In this document: in pieces, positions 42,864 to 52,329 of the stretch
Layout: the number at the start of each line of letters is the position of its first letter
Numbering within the stretch: the first letter of the stretch is position 1
Origin: Aequorivita sublithincola DSM 14238
Lineage (GTDB): Bacteria; Bacteroidota; Bacteroidia; Flavobacteriales; Flavobacteriaceae
Direction: 5' to 3'
NCBI RefSeq assembly: GCF_000265385.1
Contig: NC_018013.1
Span: 585,001-649,000, forward strand
DNA length: 64,000 nt
Position numbers and translations under genes: made by a program
The notes under the pieces: model-generated
Told to the model about the DNA's origin: nothing
The model's database searches: none
Seen by the model: the letters and a program-made list of their open reading frames with translations, nothing else

Positions 42864-44357
42864 ATGAAATACTTTATCCTATTCTTTTCGCTGTTTTTAA
42901 GTTCACAAATAACATTTTCACAAACCGAAAAAGAAAAAGTTTCGGCAACGATTTCCAAAAATAAAATTGAAGGACACATCTATTTTCTTGCAGATGATTT
43001 ACTAAAAGGTAGGCAAATTGCCTCTCCAGAAAATAAAATTGCAGCTTCCTATCTTGCTAATACACTTAGAGGATACGGTGTGCAACCCGTAAAAGAAAAT
43101 AATGAAGACAAATCAAGTACCGAAAACTACTACCAAGAAGTGAAGTTGAATAAAGTGAGTCCTCCATCCGACTTAGCTTTGGAAATAGATGGAAAAAAAC
43201 AAATGAATTCTGTGGTGTTAAAACCTAATAAAATAGACTTTACAGGAGATGCAATTTATCTGGGTTATGGTCTTAAAGAAGATTATATAGGAAACGATGT
43301 GTCTGGAAAAACTATAATTATAAAATCTGGCGGACCAAATGTTACGGATACTCGCGCTGCCTTCGGAATGACGGAACAAAAAGAAGAACTCGCCGAAGAA
43401 CACGGAGCTATTGCAATTATAGAACTACTCGACACCAACGATAGAATTTGGGGGTTTATAGAACATCAATCAAATGGCGAACGAATAGAGATTGCAGATG
43501 AAAACGAAGCTCCAAAAAATATTACCTATTTATGGATTATGGATGAAAATAACCTTTACGCGAAAGCATTGGAATCCAAAAAAAATCACACAGTGAAATT
43601 GAAGATGGAAGGAGAGGTAAAAACTCCAATTCTCTCCCATAATGTAATTGGAATGGTTGAAGGAACGGACCCAAAGTTAAAAAACGAATTTATTATCTAT
43701 TCCGCACATTACGATCACGTAGGCATTGGCGCAGCTGATGCAACTGGCGACACTATTTACAACGGCGCTAGAGATAATGCTGTGGGAACAACTACCGTTT
43801 TAAGCATAGCTGAAAACATTGCAAAGTATCCAACCAAACGCTCTGCATTATTTATTCTCTTTACAGGTGAAGAAAAAGGATTATTGGGAAGTAAATACTA
43901 CGTTGAAAATCCAGTATTACCATTAAACAAAATGGTTTACTGTTTCAATAGCGATAATGCTGGTTATAATGACACTTCCGTAATAACTGTTATTGGCTTA
44001 TCTAGAACTACCGCTGCTCAACATATTAAAGATGCCGCAACCGCCTTTGGCCTAACCGCCATTGATGATCCTGCGCCTGAGCAAAATCTATTTGATAGAA
44101 GTGACAATGTAATGTTCGCCCAAAAGGGAATCCCCGCGCCTACTTTTTCATTAGGGTTTAAATCTTTTGATGGCGATGTTACAAAATATTACCATCAAGC
44201 GGGTGATGAGGCAAACACCCTAGATTATGATTATCTAGTGAAGTTTTTTGAAAGCTATGTTCTGGCAGGTAGGCTAATTGCCAACGATCCGAAAACACCA
44301 GTTTGGATAAGCGATGATAAATATGCTCCTGCTGGAAAATCACTTTATAAAAATTAA
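42864..44357 (+). CDS. Exported M28 aminopeptidase with PA-type insert
   Basis: A 497-residue protein with a signal peptide (about 1-20, QITFSQ). KIEGHIYFLADDLLKGRQIASPENKIAA is typical of Bacteroidota M28 aminopeptidases. A PA-like insert follows at about 130-230, then the zinc domain with YSAHYDHVGIG, GARDNAVGTTT and FTGEEKGLLGSKY. It should release N-terminal residues from peptides outside the cytoplasm. A -7-like TATCTTTA (42827-42834) is 29 nt upstream. The gene converges closely on argS (14-nt gap). Confidence 0.92.
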   Translation: MKYFILFFSLFLSSQITFSQTEKEKVSATISKNKIEGHIYFLADDLLKGRQIASPENKIAASYLANTLRGYGVQPVKENNEDKSSTENYYQEVKLNKVSPPSDLALEIDGKKQMNSVVLKPNKIDFTGDAIYLGYGLKEDYIGNDVSGKTIIIKSGGPNVTDTRAAFGMTEQKEELAEEHGAIAIIELLDTNDRIWGFIEHQSNGERIEIADENEAPKNITYLWIMDENNLYAKALESKKNHTVKLKMEGEVKTPILSHNVIGMVEGTDPKLKNEFIIYSAHYDHVGIGAADATGDTIYNGARDNAVGTTTVLSIAENIAKYPTKRSALFILFTGEEKGLLGSKYYVENPVLPLNKMVYCFNSDNAGYNDTSVITVIGLSRTTAAQHIKDAATAFGLTAIDDPAPEQNLFDRSDNVMFAQKGIPAPTFSLGFKSFDGDVTKYYHQAGDEANTLDYDYLVKFFESYVLAGRLIANDPKTPVWISDDKYAPAGKSLYKN

Positions 44358-44371
44358 AAGCGAAACAAAAC

Positions 44372-46147
44372 CTACATCCGTTCTGGAACTTGAATTCCTA
44401 AGAGCGAAAAGGCATTTTTTATAACCTCAGCAACTGCCCCAGAAAGTTTTACGCGGAAGGCTTTTTCGGTTTCATTATCTGTAGCAAGAATTGGCACGTT
44501 TTGGTAAAAGCTGTTGAATTCCTTCACCAAATCGTAAGTATAATTTGCAATCAAGGCAGGACTTAAATTCTCCGCCGCCAACTGAATTGCTTCTGGATAT
44601 TGCTGAATTATTTTTATAAGTTCTTTTTCTTTTGGGTGCATCTCCACAGATTTCAGATCGAAAGCATTAGAAACCGCCCCAGCTTTTCTCAAAATAGACT
44701 GAATACGAGCATACGTATATTGAATAAACGGCCCAGTATTTCCTTGAAAATCCACACTTTCTTCAGGATTGAAAAGAATTCGTTTTTTAGGATCTACTTT
44801 CAATATATAATATTTAAGAGCGCCCAAACCAATCATTTTGTATAATTCCTCTTTTTCTTCTTTCGAAAAATCGTCTATTTTACCAAGTTCTTCGGAAATT
44901 GTTCGTGCAGTTTCAGTCATTTGGGAGATTAAATCATCGGCATCGACAACCGTTCCTTCACGGCTTTTCATTTTCCCTGAAGGAAGATCTACCATTCCAT
45001 AACTTAAATGAAATAGATTTTTAGCCCAACTATAACCCAATTTTTTCAGAATTAAAAAGAGTACTTTAAAATGGTAATCTTGCTCATTTCCAACGGTGTA
45101 AATCATTCCACCAACATCCGGGTGGTCCTTTACACGTTGTACGGCTGTACCCAAATCCTGGGTCATATAAACTGCGGTTCCATCACTTCGCAAAACGAGT
45201 TTTTCGTCTAGGCCATCTTCAGTAAGATCACACCAAACGGAGCCGTCCGGTTTTTGGATGAACACATTATTCTTAATACCCTCTTCAATAATATCCTTTC
45301 CTAATAAATAGGTATCACTTTCGTAATAATAAAAGTCGAAATCTACACCAATGGATTTATAAGTTTCCTCAAAACCTTTATAAACCCAGCCGTTCATTTT
45401 TTTCCAAAGTGAAACAATTTCTTCATCGCCAGCCTCCCATTTTCGTAGCATTTCTTGAGCCTCAAGAATAAGCGGCGCCTGTGCTTTTGCTTCTTCTTCG
45501 GTCTTTCCTTCAGACTTTAAAACTTCGATCTGCTTTTTGTATTCTTGGTCAAATTTTACGTAGTAATTCCCAACAAGCTTATCACCTTTTAAATCAGTAG
45601 AATCGGGTGTTTCACCATTTCCAAATCTATCCCACGCAAGCATACTTTTACAAATATGAATTCCGCGGTCGTTGATAATTTGGGTTTTATACACTTTTTT
45701 TCCAGCTGTCTTTTCGATTTCAGCAACTGAATAGCCCAGCAAAACATTCCGAACGTGACCTAAATGCAATGGCTTGTTTGTGTTTGGCGAAGAATATTCA
45801 ACCATCATAGCTTCATTTCCCTGCGGAACTTTTCCGAAGGAAGAAAAATCGGCCACTGAATTAAAGAAATTCAAATAATAGGCATCACTCAAAACAATAT
45901 TCAAAAAACCCTGAACCACATTAAATTTTTCAATCTCCGAAACATTTTCGACCAAATAATTTCCAATCGCGTCACCAATCTGCACCGGATTTCCTTTCAC
46001 AACGCGAAGCATAGGAAAAACAACAGCAGTTATATCACCCTCAAAATCTTTACGAGTAGGCTGTAATTCTACTGTTTCCAAAGTAGCATTGTAAATTGTT
46101 GAAACTGCCTTCTTAATTTCGGATTCTATTTTTTGTTGAAAATTCAT
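44372..46147 (-). CDS. argS: Arginyl-tRNA synthetase
   Basis: Class I synthetase that charges tRNA-Arg. The 591 residues comprise the N-terminal additional domain and the catalytic core with the HIGH equivalent HLGHVRN (in SSPNTNKPLHLGH). The KMSKS-equivalent block GKMKSREGTVVDADDL and a C-terminal DALR anticodon-binding domain (TYARIQSILRKA, VKLSGAVAEVIKNAFSLLGI) follow. It is monocistronic, with a -7 element TATCTTTG about 95 nt upstream. Confidence 0.97.
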   Translation of the reverse strand: MNFQQKIESEIKKAVSTIYNATLETVELQPTRKDFEGDITAVVFPMLRVVKGNPVQIGDAIGNYLVENVSEIEKFNVVQGFLNIVLSDAYYLNFFNSVADFSSFGKVPQGNEAMMVEYSSPNTNKPLHLGHVRNVLLGYSVAEIEKTAGKKVYKTQIINDRGIHICKSMLAWDRFGNGETPDSTDLKGDKLVGNYYVKFDQEYKKQIEVLKSEGKTEEEAKAQAPLILEAQEMLRKWEAGDEEIVSLWKKMNGWVYKGFEETYKSIGVDFDFYYYESDTYLLGKDIIEEGIKNNVFIQKPDGSVWCDLTEDGLDEKLVLRSDGTAVYMTQDLGTAVQRVKDHPDVGGMIYTVGNEQDYHFKVLFLILKKLGYSWAKNLFHLSYGMVDLPSGKMKSREGTVVDADDLISQMTETARTISEELGKIDDFSKEEKEELYKMIGLGALKYYILKVDPKKRILFNPEESVDFQGNTGPFIQYTYARIQSILRKAGAVSNAFDLKSVEMHPKEKELIKIIQQYPEAIQLAAENLSPALIANYTYDLVKEFNSFYQNVPILATDNETEKAFRVKLSGAVAEVIKNAFSLLGIQVPERM

Positions 46148-46241
46148 ATTATGTCTGAGATGTACTATTATTTATGAAAGAATTAATCCTACTAACTCCC
46201 TAATAAAAATTAATTATTAGGCATTATTCATTCTAAGAAGG

Positions 46242-46249
46242 CAAAGATA
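46242..46249 (-). promoter_or_regulatory. -7 promoter element of argS
   Basis: TATCTTTG on the minus strand matches TAnnTTTG and is followed by CC. No -33 TTTG is seen at the expected spacing. A divergent -7-like TATCTTTA (46284-46291) serves the next gene. Confidence 0.5.
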
Positions 46250-46301
46250 CACGTTTTTAAATTTTAAGTATTTCTGAATCTTGTATCTTTAAAGGAAAAA
46301 A

Positions 46302-46733
46302 ATGCTAATTCAAGTTTCATACAACGACAAAGAAATAACTAGAAAAATAAATGAAGAACTTGGTAAACCTTTCAATATAAAAGAACGCTTCAAAATGCGC
46401 GGAATAGGTTCGCCAAAACTTATATTAACAGAAACCAGCATACAAATTAGCAATTTGATGAATTTAGACAACAACCGAAACGTCTGTAATATTGAGATGC
46501 GGCCCAAGGGAATTATTGTGGGTTTCCGAAGTAAATTAAATTCATATGCGCTTATAATTCCCTATTATAAATTGGTGGTTTATAAAGGGAAAGCTGAAGA
46601 ATATTCAATTTATAAAGACGATTATTTTTTAAAAATTGAAGCGAAGGCAAAGGACAAATCTGTTCACAGTTTTGTAAAGAAAGTTATGGAAGCAAAAAAT
46701 GCAGCTGCGCCGGACCGTTTGGAAGAACTTTAG
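46302..46733 (+). CDS. Hypothetical protein
   Basis: A 143-residue basic, soluble protein. I do not recognise the family. The pattern of alternating strands (KLILTETSIQISNLM, GIIVGFRSKLNSYALIIPYYKLVVYKG) followed by a C-terminal helix (FVKKVMEAKNAAAPDRLEEL) suggests a small beta-sheet domain of the PH-like kind, as an impression only. A -7-like TATCTTTA lies only 10 nt before the start, so the leader would be very short. Confidence 0.72.
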   Translation: MLIQVSYNDKEITRKINEELGKPFNIKERFKMRGIGSPKLILTETSIQISNLMNLDNNRNVCNIEMRPKGIIVGFRSKLNSYALIIPYYKLVVYKGKAEEYSIYKDDYFLKIEAKAKDKSVHSFVKKVMEAKNAAAPDRLEEL

Positions 46734-46811
46734 CCAACCTATTTGTAACATTAAGATAACGTTTAAGTAATCTACAAATTCCAAAACCAAGCGTCCTTTG
46801 CCGAAAAAACT

Positions 46812-47444
46812 ATGGACATTTTTTTATATGTTTTTGCGGCACTTTTTTCGGTGATAAACCCTTTGGGAACTGTGCCTGTATTTGTAGGTTTAACAAGTGA
46901 TGAAAGCATTTCTGAAAGAAACAAAACTTCACTTTTAACCACAATAAATGTGATTGTTATTTTGATTATTTCCTTCTTCGCAGGAACTTATTTATTAAAA
47001 TTTTTCGGGATAAGTTTGAACGCTTTGCGCATTGCAGGCGGAATGATAATCGTTACCTCAGGTTTTGCACTTTTAACGGGAACTTTTTCGAAACACAAAG
47101 GAATGAAGAACAAACGTGTTCAAAAAGATTTGGACAAACGCGAAAAATTTTCACTTACGCCACTCGCCATTCCAATGCTGGCCGGGCCTGGATCTATTTC
47201 ATTACTAATTACCTTCAATCAGAAATACCAAACCACTACCTCAATAATTTATGTAATACTTGCTGTTTTGGCGGTTGGGCTTGCAACGTTTCTAATTTTG
47301 AGAAGTTCGCATTACATCAGCAAATTTTTGGGTGCTTCTGGCATCAACGCTATTTCGCGAATTGTGGGCTTTATTGTCATTTCAATAGGCGTGGAATATA
47401 TCAGCGCGGCCGTAATCTCTATTCTTAAAACAATAAATGTTTAA
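46812..47444 (+). CDS. MarC family integral membrane protein
   Basis: A 210-residue inner-membrane protein with six predicted helices. It shows the family blocks FSVINPLGTVPVFVGLT, RIAGGMIIVTSGFALL and TPLAIPMLAGPGSISLLI. Despite the name, MarC proteins are not established drug efflux pumps and their role is unknown. It converges on the small membrane protein gene at 47448 with a 3-nt gap. Confidence 0.92.
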   Translation: MDIFLYVFAALFSVINPLGTVPVFVGLTSDESISERNKTSLLTTINVIVILIISFFAGTYLLKFFGISLNALRIAGGMIIVTSGFALLTGTFSKHKGMKNKRVQKDLDKREKFSLTPLAIPMLAGPGSISLLITFNQKYQTTTSIIYVILAVLAVGLATFLILRSSHYISKFLGASGINAISRIVGFIVISIGVEYISAAVISILKTINV

Positions 47445-47447
47445 GAC

Positions 47448-47654
47448 TTAGCGACGGTTTTTAAGCAACGCGCCAGCTATCAGCGCCAAAACACCAATAC
47501 CAATCATTCCCAAAGTTTGATTGCTTAAGCCTTCCTTCGCATTAACTTCCAGCGGCCCAATATCCAAAACTTGCTGGGGAACAAAGGCATTGTACAATCC
47601 AAAGACGATCAAAACAACGCCGACTATCATCAATACTATTTTTAAGATTTTCAT
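47448..47654 (-). CDS. Small two-helix membrane protein
   Basis: A 68-residue protein with two hydrophobic helices (about 3-22 and 47-64). A polar middle (VLDIGPLEVNAKEGLSNQ) separates them, and the end is basic (LLKNRR). The layout resembles the DUF3185-type small membrane proteins, but I am not certain of the family. It is supported by the signal-like start, length and lack of a competing frame. Confidence 0.75.
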   Translation of the reverse strand: MKILKIVLMIVGVVLIVFGLYNAFVPQQVLDIGPLEVNAKEGLSNQTLGMIGIGVLALIAGALLKNRR

Positions 47655-47734
47655 AAACTTTGGTTTTTTAGGTTGAACATTTAAAGATAGTACTTTGAAA
47701 AATATGGCGCCTCATAACTTAACGGCTTTTTAAC

Positions 47735-47763
47735 TTTGGTTTAATTATTATGATATATCTTTA
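47735..47763 (+). promoter_or_regulatory. Promoter of the SDR/DUF2867 gene (TTTG-N17-TATCTTTA)
   Basis: TTTG (47735-47738) and TATCTTTA (47756-47763) lie 17 nt apart and 15 nt before the TTG start codon. The -7 word differs from the consensus only in its last base. Confidence 0.62.
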
Positions 47764-47778
47764 AACAAAACTAAACAA

Positions 47779-49221
47779 TTGAAAATATTACTCACAGGTG
47801 CCAATGGATATATAGGAATGCGGTTATTACCTGAACTACTTGCAAACGGCCACGATGTAATTTGTGCTGTGCGCGACAAAAACAGATTACCCTTAGATCC
47901 AGAAACTACAAAAAACGTAACTGTTGTGGAAGTGGATTTTGCTGAAGAAGTAAATCTCGAATCTTTCCCAAAAGACATCGACGCAGCTTACTACTTGATA
48001 CACTCAATGAGTAGCGCGGATAAAAATTTTGATGAAATTGAGGCGAAGGCCGCTGAAAATTTCAATAAATATATGGCTGCGACTTCTGTAAAGCAGGTTA
48101 TATATTTAAGCGGAATTGTAAATGAAGAACAGCTTTCAAAACATCTTGCTTCCAGAAAAAAAGTAGAAGATATTTTATTTAAAGGAAGCTATCATTTAAC
48201 GGCTTTACGAGCCGGAATTGTTGTGGGTAGCGGAAGTTCTTCTTTTGAAATTATTAGAGATTTGTGTGAAAAGCTTCCTTTAATGGTTGCTCCAAAATGG
48301 TTGAAAACGAAAATCCAACCCATCGCCATTCGCGACGTGATCGCCTTTCTTTACGGTGTTTTGGACAATGAAAAATGTTTTGACCAATCTTTTGATATTG
48401 GTGGGCCCGATGTTTTGACTTACAAAGAAATGCTCTTGAAATATTCCAAAATACGTGGGCTTAAACTTTTGATAATTTCTGTGCCTATTATGTCTCCACG
48501 TTTGTCTTCTTATTGGCTTTATTTTGTTACCTCAACTTCCTATAAACTAGCAGTAAACCTCGTGGATAGTATGAAAATGGAAGTAGTTGCAAGGGATAAT
48601 AAACTGCAAGAAATTTTAAATATTCAACCAATTACTTATGAAGAAGCCATTAAAAAAGCTTTTATTAAAATTGAACAAAACCTTGTAATTTCTAGTTGGA
48701 AAGATTCTCTTGTAGCTGGCAGAATTTCAAATTTGAAGGAATATATTCAAGTACCAAAGTTTGGTTGCTTAAAAGACCATAAGGTTTTGAAAGTGAAAGA
48801 TCCCGAAAAAGCATTAAATAATATTTGGGCTATTGGCGGAAAACGAGGTTGGTATTATGCAAACTCGCTCTGGAAAATACGCGGATTTATGGATAAACTC
48901 TTTGGTGGCGTTGGGCTTCGTCGCGGACGAACACATCCCGATCAAATTTATACAGGCGATGCCTTGGATTTCTGGCGCGTACTTTATGCGGATAGAGAAA
49001 GCAAAAGATTACTGCTTTTTGCAGAAATGAAACTTCCTGGAGAAGCTTGGCTAGAATTCTGCATTAATGATAAAAATGAATTGATACAAACCGCCACTTT
49101 TCGTCCAAAAGGTATTTGGGGGAGATTATATTGGTACTTGATGCTTCCCTTCCATTATTTTATCTTTGGAGGAATGATCAAAAATATTGCTGAAGGAGAA
49201 TACGTTTCCCACCCAAATTAG
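47779..49221 (+). CDS. SDR/NAD(P)-binding protein with C-terminal DUF2867 (TTG start)
   Basis: A 480-residue two-domain protein. The N-terminal atypical SDR domain begins TGANGYIG (6-13) and continues with AAYYLIHSMSS and IYLSGIV. The C-terminal DUF2867 domain (about 315-475) has WAIGGKRGWYYANSLWKIRGFMDK and FRPKGIWGRLYWYLMLPFHYFIF. Such proteins are widespread but uncharacterised. TTG 47779 must be the start, because the next Met lies inside the cofactor loop. Its 3' end overlaps ctlX by 4 nt in convergent orientation. Confidence 0.9.
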   Translation: MKILLTGANGYIGMRLLPELLANGHDVICAVRDKNRLPLDPETTKNVTVVEVDFAEEVNLESFPKDIDAAYYLIHSMSSADKNFDEIEAKAAENFNKYMAATSVKQVIYLSGIVNEEQLSKHLASRKKVEDILFKGSYHLTALRAGIVVGSGSSSFEIIRDLCEKLPLMVAPKWLKTKIQPIAIRDVIAFLYGVLDNEKCFDQSFDIGGPDVLTYKEMLLKYSKIRGLKLLIISVPIMSPRLSSYWLYFVTSTSYKLAVNLVDSMKMEVVARDNKLQEILNIQPITYEEAIKKAFIKIEQNLVISSWKDSLVAGRISNLKEYIQVPKFGCLKDHKVLKVKDPEKALNNIWAIGGKRGWYYANSLWKIRGFMDKLFGGVGLRRGRTHPDQIYTGDALDFWRVLYADRESKRLLLFAEMKLPGEAWLEFCINDKNELIQTATFRPKGIWGRLYWYLMLPFHYFIFGGMIKNIAEGEYVSHPN

Positions 49222-50150
49222 GCCTTAGGCAAAAACACCTCTGCCATCATACAGCGTGCGCTTCCACCACCACAGGTTTCTATTGTGGTAAGATCACTAC
49301 TTAAAATTTCGCAATGTTTCTCAATTGAAGCAACTTGTTCTTTTGTTAAAACATCATGAGCAGCGGCACTCATTATTAAATATTTTTTTTCAGTTCCCTG
49401 AAGTTGAAGCATATTGCCTGCAAAACTGTGCATTTGTGCTTCGGTAATTGCAATAATTTCCTTTCCGTCCTTTTTTAAATGCTGAACAATATTTTTCTTT
49501 TCAGAAGGCTCATCAATCGTATCTAAACATATTACACAGAATTTTTCTGCAAGACACATCATTACGTTTGTATGGTATATTGGCAAACGTTTGCCGTCCA
49601 CGGTTTGATTGGCGGTAAAAATTACTGGGAGATATTCAAAATCTTCGCAAAATTCAATCAACAATTCTTCATCTGCGCGTGCTGAAAGAGCACAATACGC
49701 CTTGTGATTTATACGGTCTAGTAAAAGACTACCTGTTCCTTCCAAAAATATTCCTTCTTCCTCGGCTTCGGTATAATCATAAACATTATTTATCAAAAAC
49801 CCTTCGCTTTCCAAACGAATTAAAACCTCCTCACGTCTTTCGCGACGGCGGTTTTCAGCAAACATTGGATATAAACCTATATCACCATTTTCGTGAAAAC
49901 TGATCCAATTGTTGGGGAAAATCGAGTCTGGTGTATCCGTTCGCAAATCATCATTTTCTACAATTACATTTACGCCAACTGCGCGAAGTTTTCGCACAAA
50001 AGCATCAAACTCTGCTTGTGCTTTGGTATTAATTTCAGCATTTTTAAGCGCAATGTCTTCCTGAAAAAAATTGTTTACTGCCGTTTGCTCGTTCATACGG
50101 AATGCAACGGGACGAATCATTAAAATTGTATCTGTAATTTGTTTTGCCAA
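49218..50150 (-). CDS. ctlX: Citrulline utilisation hydrolase CtlX (amidinotransferase fold)
   Basis: A 310-residue enzyme of the guanidino-group modifying (pentein) superfamily. ILMIRPVAFRMNEQTAVNNFFQ opens the CtlX family, and FPNNWISFHENGDIGLYPM carries the Asn/Asp substrate site. The catalytic pair is His in YHTNVMMCL and Cys in GGGSARCMMAE. CtlX is reported to hydrolyse citrulline to ornithine; that identity is taken from family knowledge. No ornithine or arginine catabolic gene is adjacent in this window. Confidence 0.88.
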   Translation of the reverse strand: MAKQITDTILMIRPVAFRMNEQTAVNNFFQEDIALKNAEINTKAQAEFDAFVRKLRAVGVNVIVENDDLRTDTPDSIFPNNWISFHENGDIGLYPMFAENRRRERREEVLIRLESEGFLINNVYDYTEAEEEGIFLEGTGSLLLDRINHKAYCALSARADEELLIEFCEDFEYLPVIFTANQTVDGKRLPIYHTNVMMCLAEKFCVICLDTIDEPSEKKNIVQHLKKDGKEIIAITEAQMHSFAGNMLQLQGTEKKYLIMSAAAHDVLTKEQVASIEKHCEILSSDLTTIETCGGGSARCMMAEVFLPKA

Positions 50151-50270
50151 TTTGAAAAAGTTTTAGACTGCAAATTTAACTTTTTTTAAACTCGGAAAAA
50201 TGGTTTATATGGGTAAATTACTTCCTAATTTCAACACTAAAGTTCTTAATAAACCAAAATTCGAAAGCTT

Positions 50271-50765
50271 ATGGATACACTAAAAAACTTTAAAGACGAA
50301 TTCACTGAAGAATATATCACCACTAAAAAATTTCTGAATAATTTTCCGAAGGATAAAAACGATTATGCTCCACACGAGAAGAGCATGAAAATGATGGCTT
50401 TAACCAACCATATCATAGACATTTTTGGTTGGCCAGAAATAATTTTAAATACAGATTGTTTAGACCTTTCCGCAGGTTATAATCCTGAAAAAATGAATGA
50501 CAAAGCTGATTTAGAAGCCTATATTAAAAAACAATATACCGCAGGAATTAATGCTCTGGAAGCTGCAAAGGAAGAAGACTTAAAACCCAATTGGAGTATC
50601 CAGATGAATGGCCAAAAAATAATGGAATGGTCTAAATATGGCGCCATTCGCCATGGATTAAACCAAATTACACATCATCGCGCACAGTTGGGCGTTTACT
50701 ATAGATTGCTGGATATTGAAGTTCCGGGAAGTTATGGCCCTTCAGCAGATGCCCCGAATGGGTAA
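50271..50765 (+). CDS. DinB family metal-binding protein
   Basis: A 164-residue four-helix protein of the DinB/YfiT superfamily. The three conserved metal-ligand histidines are His47 (MMALTNHI), His128 or nearby, and His135/136 (GLNQITHHRAQLGVYYR). Members include thiol transferases and DNA-damage-induced proteins; the substrate is unknown. It stands alone before the flavinylation operon. Confidence 0.9.
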   Translation: MDTLKNFKDEFTEEYITTKKFLNNFPKDKNDYAPHEKSMKMMALTNHIIDIFGWPEIILNTDCLDLSAGYNPEKMNDKADLEAYIKKQYTAGINALEAAKEEDLKPNWSIQMNGQKIMEWSKYGAIRHGLNQITHHRAQLGVYYRLLDIEVPGSYGPSADAPNG

Positions 50766-50866
50766 TTTTTAAAATTGAAACTAATTTCTTTCTAAAAACA
50801 TATATCAGATTGAAACTTCGGCACTAAAGTTGAAACTTAACCGTTTTAAAGAATATTAAAATCCCA

Positions 50867-51304
50867 ATGAAAAAAATTGTTTTATTATTTGCTGCAATCG
50901 TATTTTCAGCAACACTCTCTGCCCAAGAATGGCAAACTGATTTTGAAACTGCAAAACAAATTTCTTCCGAAGAAAATCACCCAATAATATTGGTTTTTCA
51001 AGGAAGCGATTGGTGCGCACCGTGTATAAAACTTGATCGGGAAATATGGAACACAGACGAATTCAAAAATTATTCAAAAGATCATTTTGTGATGCTGCAG
51101 GCAGATTTTCCAAGGAAAAAGATGAATGCCCTACCAGACGAGCAACAACAAAAAAATAATCAACTTGCCGAAAAATATAATAAACAAGGGTATTTTCCTT
51201 TTGTAGTAGTTCTTGACAAAGACGGTACTGTTTTGGGTGAAGCTGGCTATGAAAAAACATCACCCAAAGTATATATCGACAAATTGGAGGCATTCCTAAA
51301 ATAA
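50867..51304 (+). CDS. Exported thioredoxin-fold protein (first gene of ApbE operon)
   Basis: A 145-residue protein with signal peptide (about 1-19, ATLSAQ) and a thioredoxin-like domain with active site WCAPC (Cys50, Cys53) in FQGSDWCAPCIKLDREI. The cis-Pro loop is in GYFPFVVVLDKDG. It should act as a periplasmic thiol-disulfide enzyme. ApbE begins 1 nt after the stop, followed by DUF4266 and DUF3570 genes. This arrangement implies it keeps a cysteine-containing partner reduced, perhaps the GCGC tail of the DUF4266 lipoprotein (inference). Confidence 0.9.
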   Translation: MKKIVLLFAAIVFSATLSAQEWQTDFETAKQISSEENHPIILVFQGSDWCAPCIKLDREIWNTDEFKNYSKDHFVMLQADFPRKKMNALPDEQQQKNNQLAEKYNKQGYFPFVVVLDKDGTVLGEAGYEKTSPKVYIDKLEAFLK

Positions 51305-51305
51305 T

Positions 51306-52295
51306 TTGAAAAAATCACTCCCCATATTTATAGCACTTCTTTGTGTGAATTTGACGTTCTCACAAAATATTTTTAAACGGACACTCAAACTAATGGGCAG
51401 CCGGTTTGAAATAACAGTAGTGGCAAATGATTCCACCGAAGCAAACAATTATATAGATCTAGCAGTTGGAGAAATTACTAGAATCGAAAAACTAATTTCC
51501 TCTTGGGATCCTGCTTCCCAAACTTCAGAAATAAATAGAAATGCGGGTATAAAACCTGTGAAAATTGATAAAGAACTCTACAATCTGATTGGACGTTGCT
51601 TTGAAATTTCAAAATTGACAGATGGTGCTTTTGATATCAGTTTTGCTTCTATGGATAAAATCTGGAAGTTTGATGGTAGTATGACGGAGATACCTTCCGA
51701 AGAGGCTACAAAACAATCCGTTACAAAGGTTGGGTATCAAAATACAATCCTCGACCCTGAAAATGTTACTGTTTTTCTGAAATTGGAAGGAATGAAAATT
51801 GGCTTTGGAGGCATTGGCAAAGGATATGCTGCTGATAAAGCCAAAAAACTTTTGATGGAAAAAGGGGTTATTTCAGGAATAATAAATGCTTCTGGCGATA
51901 TGAACACTTGGGGAAAACAACCCAACGGAGAATTTTGGAAAGTAGCCATCACCAACCCGATGGACAAAAACAAAGCTTTTGCACTACTTCCGCTAAAAGA
52001 TAACGCCGTGGTTACCTCTGGTAATTACGAGAAATACGTTACTTTTAATGACATCCGTTATACGCATATTATTGACCCACGCACGGGTTATCCCGCAACA
52101 GGAATTATCAGCGCCACTGTTTTCCCTCCAAAGGCTGAAATTGCTGATGCTTTGGCAACTTCAATTTTTGTAATGGGAAAAGATGTTGGAGTTGATTTTA
52201 TAAACCAATTACCAAAAATAGAATGTATCGTTATAGACGAAAAAGGTGAAATTTTTACTTCAGAAAACATAGAAATTGAAACTCTTAAAAAGTAA
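51306..52295 (+). CDS. apbE: FAD:protein FMN transferase (TTG start)
   Basis: A 329-residue exported ApbE. The enzyme uses Mg2+ to transfer FMN from FAD to a Ser/Thr of a target protein outside the cytoplasm. Signal peptide about 1-19. FAD/Mg motifs are LISSWDPASQTSEINR, GGIGKGYAADKA (168-179), HIIDPRTGYPA (254-264, Asp257) and DALATSIFVMG (Asp281). TTG 51306 is the only start that keeps the signal peptide; the next Met is residue 30. Spacing to the upstream gene is 1 nt, and DUF4266 starts 34 nt downstream. Its likely substrate is a neighbour in the operon. Confidence 0.94.
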   Translation: MKKSLPIFIALLCVNLTFSQNIFKRTLKLMGSRFEITVVANDSTEANNYIDLAVGEITRIEKLISSWDPASQTSEINRNAGIKPVKIDKELYNLIGRCFEISKLTDGAFDISFASMDKIWKFDGSMTEIPSEEATKQSVTKVGYQNTILDPENVTVFLKLEGMKIGFGGIGKGYAADKAKKLLMEKGVISGIINASGDMNTWGKQPNGEFWKVAITNPMDKNKAFALLPLKDNAVVTSGNYEKYVTFNDIRYTHIIDPRTGYPATGIISATVFPPKAEIADALATSIFVMGKDVGVDFINQLPKIECIVIDEKGEIFTSENIEIETLKK

Positions 52296-52329
52296 GCAGC
52301 CACAGTTTGCAGTGGCAGTCAGAAAAACT

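Noticed and set aside
46744..46774. Further ECF promoter (TGTAAC ... AATCTA) before marC
   Set aside because: The second hexamer differs and the spacing is 19 instead of 16, so it does not match the paired motif well enough.
52276..52329. Upstream start for the DUF4266 gene inside apbE
   Set aside because: It would bury the lipoprotein signal behind 18 polar residues. The ATG at 52330 gives a proper lipobox at Cys19.
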